Shown here piece after piece: positions 6,423 through 9,697 of a stretch of DNA of 9,697 nt (the stretch's first letter is position 1; each line of letters opens with the position of its first letter). Origin of the DNA: Roseovarius sp. (GTDB lineage: Bacteria; Pseudomonadota; Alphaproteobacteria; Rhodobacterales; Rhodobacteraceae). Location: positions 1 through 9,697 of the forward strand of contig SLDH01000273.1 in assembly GCA_007125415.1 (NCBI GenBank), read 5' to 3'. The position numbers and the translations under genes were made by a program. The notes beneath the pieces are model-generated. The model worked only from the letters and a program-made list of their open reading frames with translations, did no database searches and was not told the origin of the DNA.

Positions 6423-6588
6423 GTGGCGGGTTCTGCCCTTCTCGTGAACGGTTGCATTCCGGTGGCCTTAAGCAAATCCGAGGGAACTGGCTCTGTCCGG
6501 GCCCTGGTCCGGTTACCTGGTGCCCACCTGTATATACAGGTCCTCGGGAATGAGAGAACCAAACGGCTGCGTGCGGGCCCGCCACTTT
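6423..6588 (+). ncRNA. ssrS: Structured RNA of about 165 nt, probably 6S RNA
   Basis: A 305-bp gap with no coding potential contains a self-complementary RNA. An 8-bp closing helix joins GTGGCGGG (6423-6430) to CCCGCCAC (6578-6585). A second helix joins GGTT plus CATTCC (6450-6460) to GGAATG plus AACC (6547-6560). An asymmetric single-stranded region GGTGGCCTTAAGC follows on the 5' side only (from 6461). An apical stem joins CGAGG (6479-6483) to CCTCG (6542-6546) and carries AACTGG/CCGGTT and the hairpin ACCTGTATATACAGGT (6525-6540). End-to-end closing stem, asymmetric internal bubble and length are the 6S RNA plan, the RNA that binds sigma-70 RNA polymerase. SRP RNA, tmRNA and RNase P are excluded by missing signature motifs. 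No gene follows on this strand, so a cis riboswitch is unlikely. The closing stem runs into TTT at 6586-6588. The name rests on architecture, not alignment. Confidence 0.55.
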
Positions 6589-6656
6589 CACGCTCGGCTC
6601 ACAAGAGAAATGGCGGCAGCTGGAGCGTGTTGCGGCCTGCGTTCAAGAACGGGACG

Positions 6657-6998
6657 TTACCGCCCTTGCAAATGCCCGCGGGGCGTTTCATCGACGCGCA
6701 CCGGAATGGTTGCCCTTTCACGTGACATCACATGCTGGCGCAGGCCGCCGCCCGGGCCGTCATCGTCATCGTCATCGTCGTCCTTCAGCCCCATCACCGC
6801 GATGCCGAACTGGACGCCAGCGAAGACGATGCCATTGAAGGCCCACAGGATGAGCAGCGCCAGCCACCCCTTGTCGGAGGTCGAAATCAGGTGCCATAGA
6901 TTGGCAATATTGAACCACATCAATATCGTCACGAAGACGCCGGCCGCAGCGAATCCGATCGCACAGTTGCGGATGTAAAAACGAATGAGCTTTGGCAT
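6657..6998 (-). CDS. Small two-helix membrane protein with poly-Asp tract
   Basis: A 113-residue inner-membrane protein. A basic N-terminus (MPKLIRFYIRN) precedes transmembrane helix 1 (about 11-29, CAIGFAAAGVFVTILMWF); a loop with ISTSDKGW leads to helix 2 (about 45-70, LALLILWAFNGIVFAGVQFG). An uninterrupted run of eight Asp (73-80), GPGGG and a charged tail follow. By the positive-inside rule both ends should be cytoplasmic. Similar short proteins occur in Rhodobacterales, to my recollection without a function. ATG 6998 is preceded by a GGGGGA ribosome site six bases upstream; the frame runs on to 7157 but that stretch is not membrane-protein-like. It follows nusB on the same strand after 103 bp, so it may be the tail of that operon or have its own weak promoter there. 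Confidence 0.82.
   Translation of the reverse strand: MPKLIRFYIRNCAIGFAAAGVFVTILMWFNIANLWHLISTSDKGWLALLILWAFNGIVFAGVQFGIAVMGLKDDDDDDDDGPGGGLRQHVMSRERATIPVRVDETPRGHLQGR
6759..6782 (-). repeat. Trinucleotide repeat encoding eight Asp
   Basis: Eight consecutive GAC/GAT codons, mostly alternating (read on plus as gtc/atc triplets). The imperfect repeat gives an in-frame, slippage-prone tract in the membrane protein's cytoplasmic tail; gain or loss of units would change only the number of Asp residues. Confidence 0.9.
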
Positions 6999-7101
6999 GT
7001 GAAATCCCCCGCATTTCGCCTCTGCCATCAAGCTAACACATCGATCCGCTGCGACAAGAGGCGTGGCGTGCGCAGGCAAGATGTCGCGGGCGGCTTCTTG
7101 C

Positions 7102-7572
7102 TCAGAAGGCGTCGGGCCGCGCCTCGCGCGCCATGTGATCGAGCACCGCGTTGACAAAGCTTGGCTCGCGGCCTTCGGGGTAGAAGCTCTTGGCGATGTC
7201 CACGAACTCCATGATGACCACCTTGGGCGGCGTGTCCGACTGCGTCATTTCCGCGCCCGCCGCCCGAAAGAGCGCTCTCAGCGTCGGGTCGATCCGGGCG
7301 ATGGGCCATTTCGCGACAAGGGCACGGTCGGTCATCTGGTCGATGCGCGCCTGCCAGTTGACCGCATCCTTCATCAGTTGCTCAAAGAGCGCCGGATCGC
7401 CCTCGGCCATCTCGCCCTCATCATAGAGCGCGCCGAAGCGATGGTCCTCGAACTCGGTGATCACCCGCTCGACGGTCTGGCCGGAATGCTCCATCTGAAA
7501 GAGTGCCTGTACCGCGTAGAACCGGGCCGCGGAGCGCATCTTTCGCCGTTGATTGCCGGAAAGCGTGCTCAT
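7102..7572 (-). CDS. nusB: Transcription antitermination factor NusB
   Basis: A 156-residue all-helical RNA-binding protein that, with NusE (ribosomal protein S10), binds boxA of rRNA leaders in antitermination complexes. Family landmarks: the N-terminal RSAARFYAVQALFQME (13-28), RIDPTLRALFRAAGAEM (93-109), and the C-terminal VVIMEFVDIAKSFYPEG and SFVNAVLDHMARE (118-150). An alphaproteobacterial acidic insertion (YDEGEMAEGDP) lies at 50-60. The start at 7572 overlaps the ribH stop by four bases (ATGA), so it is translated by coupling; the nearby GGG is at best a weak ribosome site. The pairing of nusB with riboflavin genes is a long-conserved proteobacterial order. Confidence 0.97.
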   Translation of the reverse strand: MSTLSGNQRRKMRSAARFYAVQALFQMEHSGQTVERVITEFEDHRFGALYDEGEMAEGDPALFEQLMKDAVNWQARIDQMTDRALVAKWPIARIDPTLRALFRAAGAEMTQSDTPPKVVIMEFVDIAKSFYPEGREPSFVNAVLDHMAREARPDAF

Positions 7573-8132
7573 GCCCTGGGTTGTCCGGCCCTGGGATTTC
7601 CGGCCTCGGCCTCACCGGCCAGTTGAATCTCGTCGGTGGCGGGTTTGAACCCCACCCCCTTGCGCGGCGCGCCCCATTTGCGGGTGAGCGCGATGAGGTG
7701 CAACGCCGCAGCGGCGGCCCCTGCCCCCTTGTTCATCCTCTTCGGATCGGCGCGCGCTTCGGCCTGATCCATGTTCTCCACCGTGAGGATGCCATTGCCG
7801 ATGCACAGCCCCTGCAGACCCAGCAGCGTCAGGCCGCGCGAACTGTCATTGCAGACCGTCTCGTAATGGCTGGTCTCGCCGCGAATGACGCAGCCCAGCG
7901 CCACATAGCCGTCGAAATTGCTCAGCCGTTCGGCAATGCCGATGGCGGCGGGTATTTCCAGCGCGCCCGGGACTTCGACAAGATCATGGCTGGCGCTCAC
8001 GGCCTCGCATTCGGCCTTGGCACCGGCAACGAGATGATCGGCAATCTCGCGGTAGAACGGTGCCACCACCATCAGGAGCTTCACCGGCTTGTCGAATGTG
8101 GGGCGCGGCAGGGCATATTCGGTCTGCGCCAT
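7569..8132 (-). CDS. ribH: 6,7-dimethyl-8-ribityllumazine synthase
   Basis: Penultimate enzyme of riboflavin synthesis. It condenses 3,4-dihydroxy-2-butanone 4-phosphate (the RibB product) with 5-amino-6-ribitylaminouracil. Motifs: VVAPFYREIADHL (22-34), VPGALEIP (54-61), and GCVIRGETSHYETV (80-93) with the catalytic His89. Then come SSRGL (97-101), GILTVENMDQAEARADP (114-130) and NKGAGAAAAAL. At 187 residues it is longer than the usual 150-160, the excess being a low-complexity Ala/Gly/Glu tail after RKWG. The start at 8132 shares one base with the ribB stop (TGATG), and AAGGAGA six bases upstream makes ATG 8132 secure. Confidence 0.97.
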   Translation of the reverse strand: MAQTEYALPRPTFDKPVKLLMVVAPFYREIADHLVAGAKAECEAVSASHDLVEVPGALEIPAAIGIAERLSNFDGYVALGCVIRGETSHYETVCNDSSRGLTLLGLQGLCIGNGILTVENMDQAEARADPKRMNKGAGAAAAALHLIALTRKWGAPRKGVGFKPATDEIQLAGEAEAGNPRAGQPRA

Positions 8133-9289
8133 CAGGTGTCTCCTTCGCTCAGGGGATGGGTGCCGACAATGGAAATGCCATAGGCATCGAGGCCCAGATA
8201 CCGCGTCCTGGGGCTGTCCGTGACGAGGATGAGCTGAGTGATGCCCATGGTGGACATGATCTGCGCGCCGAGCCCCGTTGTCTTGATCGTGCGCGGTGCC
8301 TCGTCATCCTCCACCTCCGAGGAGAGCTTCGGCCGCGGCTGGCGAAAGAGAAAGACCGCCCCGCGCCCGTGCCGGGCGATGATCTCCATGGCGCGCGGCA
8401 GCTTGCCGGTGGGCGCGCCGTCGCGCGCTTCGAGCCCCACGCCCAGCACATCCTCCAGCGCGTTGAGCGCATGGGTCCGCGCCAGCACCGGCGCGCCGTC
8501 GGTCACATCGCCCTTGGTGAGAACCACATGCTCGGTGCCGGTGATCTGATCGGCCCAGAGCGCCATCTCCCATTCCCCCCCATGGGAGGAATGAATGGTC
8601 TCGCGCCGCACCTCGCGCACCAGATTGTCATGCTTGTGACGGTAGGCGATCAGATCCGAGATCGTGCCGATCTTCATGCCATGCTCCTGCGCGATCGTCA
8701 CCAGATCGGGCAGGCGCGCCATGGTGCCGTCGGGCTTCATGATCTCGCAGATCACGCCCGCAGGCTTGCAGCCAGCCAGCCGCGCGATATCCACTGCCGC
8801 CTCCGTATGGCCCGCCCGGATCAGCACGCCGCCCTCGCGCGCGCGCAGCGGAAACACATGGCCCGGCGTGGCGATGGTGGCCGCGCTGTTCTGTTCGTTG
8901 ATGGCGGTGGCGATGGTGAGGGCCCGGTCGGCGGCGGAAATGCCGGTGCTCACCCCTTCGCGCGCCTCGATGGAGACGGTGAAGGCGGTTTCGTGCCGCG
9001 ACGAATTGTTGACCGCCATCATCGGCAAGCCAAGCTGGCGGATACGCTCGGCGGTCATCGGCAGGCAGATGAGCCCGCGCCCATGCGTGGCCATGAAATT
9101 CACCGCCGCCGCATCGGCAAACTCGGCGGGAATCACGAAATCCCCTTCGTTCTCGCGGTCCTCATGATCAACGAGGATGAACATGCGCCCTGCCCGCGCC
9201 TCGGCGATGATCTCTTCGGTGGGCGCGATCGCATGGCGGAGGCTGTCTTCCACAGGGCCGGGTGTCTCGAAGGGCAGGCTGTCTGACAT
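8132..9289 (-). CDS. ribB: 3,4-dihydroxy-2-butanone-4-phosphate synthase with degenerate GTP cyclohydrolase II domain
   Basis: A 385-residue protein. The N-terminal domain (about 20-222) is DHBP synthase, making the four-carbon riboflavin precursor from ribulose 5-phosphate: FILVDHEDRENEGD (37-50) holds the acidic metal site, then THGRGLIC (68-75), HVFPLRAREGGVLIRAGHTE (144-163) and AAVDIARLAG. The C-terminal part (about 225-385) has the GTP cyclohydrolase II fold (GTEHVVLTKGDV; KTTGLGAQIMSTMGI near 336-350; LGLDAYGISIVGTHPL). It contains no cysteine: where active RibA has its three zinc ligands, this protein has about Asn276, Glu287 and Arg289. It should thus act only as RibB, with a true RibA elsewhere. 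ATG 9289 begins the family N-terminus (MSDSLPFETP). The open frame continues to 9553, but that sequence is Arg/Ala-rich and not protein-like. First gene of ribB-ribH-nusB. Confidence 0.95.
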   Translation of the reverse strand: MSDSLPFETPGPVEDSLRHAIAPTEEIIAEARAGRMFILVDHEDRENEGDFVIPAEFADAAAVNFMATHGRGLICLPMTAERIRQLGLPMMAVNNSSRHETAFTVSIEAREGVSTGISAADRALTIATAINEQNSAATIATPGHVFPLRAREGGVLIRAGHTEAAVDIARLAGCKPAGVICEIMKPDGTMARLPDLVTIAQEHGMKIGTISDLIAYRHKHDNLVREVRRETIHSSHGGEWEMALWADQITGTEHVVLTKGDVTDGAPVLARTHALNALEDVLGVGLEARDGAPTGKLPRAMEIIARHGRGAVFLFRQPRPKLSSEVEDDEAPRTIKTTGLGAQIMSTMGITQLILVTDSPRTRYLGLDAYGISIVGTHPLSEGDT

Positions 9290-9315
9290 TTTGTTCCCAT
9301 TCTTGGCGCAGAGCG

Positions 9316-9344
9316 CAGATAGCGCAGGCGCGCGCGCTTGACCA
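9316..9344 (-). promoter_or_regulatory. Weak candidate promoter for ribB-ribH-nusB
   Basis: On the minus strand TGGTCA (9344-9339) and TATCTG (9321-9316), within GCTATC, lie 17 bp apart. The GCTA core resembles the alphaproteobacterial -10. It would leave a leader of about 20 bases, too short for a riboswitch, in line with none being seen. The hexamer matches are poor. Confidence 0.22.
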
Positions 9345-9628
9345 GAGCCGAGTTCTGCGCGCAGGGCACGGACACGACGCAGCGGGCGGGGTGCCACCAG
9401 TCTGACGGCAGGGGCAAGGTCATGGATGTCTTCGGTCGACGGGTGCAGGAACACGGCCGGCGTTCTGCTGCAAGAGGTCAGCGCGCGGCAGCAGAGCTTT
9501 GACCGGGGGCATTCGGCCCCCTGCCCTGAGCCGCGCAAGAATGACGCCACCACTGGCCGCGTCGAGCCCTTTGCGGGCGGTCGCCGATGTTTACCATGGC
9601 CCGGAACAGCCGCGCAGCGGCCCGGGCC

Positions 9629-9655
9629 GCGCCCGACCTCCCCCCGGGAGGGCGC
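9629..9655. repeat. Strong GC-rich hairpin
   Basis: GCGCCC (9629-9634) pairs with GGGCGC (9650-9655), and TCCC (9639-9642) with GGGA (9646-9649), with four unpaired bases on one arm. There is no T run on either side, so it is not a typical intrinsic terminator. It lies 340 bp upstream of ribB. Confidence 0.5.
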
Positions 9656-9697
9656 CTTGCAACGGTGCCAGCAGAAATCCTGTGGCAGTTGTGGAAC

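Larger units (their letters stand above)
9290..9697. other. 408-bp stretch upstream of ribB without a defensible gene
   Basis: Very GC-rich. The ribB frame stays open but reads as low-complexity Arg/Ala/Pro, and no frame shows a domain. I looked for an FMN riboswitch (the conserved GAAATTC and CCGGCGGT elements upstream of the rib operon) and do not see one. A strong hairpin lies at 9629-9655. On the plus strand an ORF opens at ATG 9596 (alternative 9587) and runs off the edge as MARNSRAAARAAPDLPPGG and on; it lacks a ribosome site and could equally be chance. Confidence 0.5.

Noticed and set aside
6640..6651. CGTTC-AA-GAACG palindrome downstream of the membrane-protein gene
   Set aside because: Only 5-bp arms with a 2-base loop, not followed by a T run in the direction of transcription. 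It is not a convincing terminator, nor a LexA box (wrong spacing).
8060..9286. 408-codon plus-strand ORF
   Set aside because: Antisense to ribB and its junction with ribH; His/Arg/Gly-rich shadow with no domain.
9587..9697. Plus-strand ORF opening at 9587/9596 and running off the window
   Set aside because: It has no ribosome site and no recognisable family in about 35 codons, and it spans the GC hairpin. It could be a real 5' end but cannot be supported from this window.
1..9697. tRNA genes, insertion sequences, CRISPR array, prophage or toxin-antitoxin pair
   Set aside because: I saw no tRNA cloverleaf signatures, transposase motifs, regularly spaced repeats, phage genes or paired small toxin-antitoxin ORFs on either strand.

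Overview
The window is a high-GC (roughly 60-65%), densely coded chromosomal segment that reads as an alphaproteobacterium, most likely of the Rhodobacterales (Roseobacter group). The support is the gene families (MmcB, lumazine synthase/NusB tail, small conserved Rhodobacterales-type proteins), a direct-repeat GTTC-N7-GTTC LexA box of the alphaproteobacterial type, and a RibB carrying a degenerate GTP cyclohydrolase II domain.

Layout. Positions 1-1677 (minus): methionyl-tRNA synthetase metG, cut by the window edge, preceded by a possible 57-residue ORF (1714-1887). Positions 1916-5281: a LysR-family regulator transcribed divergently from a two-gene operon of a Rieske non-haem iron oxygenase and a GcvT-fold tetrahydrofolate-dependent methyltransferase-like protein, which overlap by ATGA. 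A 21-bp palindrome sits at the regulator's start codon. This is the accessory metabolic module and the best candidate for undescribed biology: probably oxidative demethylation of a small methylated compound coupled to folate one-carbon metabolism. The substrate cannot be read from sequence. Positions 5283-5597 (minus): an IsdG/ABM-fold monooxygenase that keeps the Asn-Trp-His triad of haem-degrading enzymes, with a palindromic operator over its promoter.

Positions 5721-6590: a small conserved protein, convergent with mmcB, a DNA-repair gene under an exact LexA box. The mmcB promoter appears to give a leaderless mRNA and lies back to back with the promoter of a structured RNA of about 165 nt that I take to be 6S RNA. 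Positions 6657-6998 (minus): a two-helix membrane protein with an eight-Asp tract. Positions 7102-9289 (minus): a translationally coupled ribB-ribH-nusB operon (riboflavin synthesis plus transcription antitermination). Positions 9290-9697 hold no gene I can defend, only a strong GC-rich hairpin and a weak candidate promoter.

The housekeeping blocks (metG, ribB-ribH-nusB, mmcB, 6S-like RNA) look ordinary. The long reverse-strand ORFs are GC-driven shadows.
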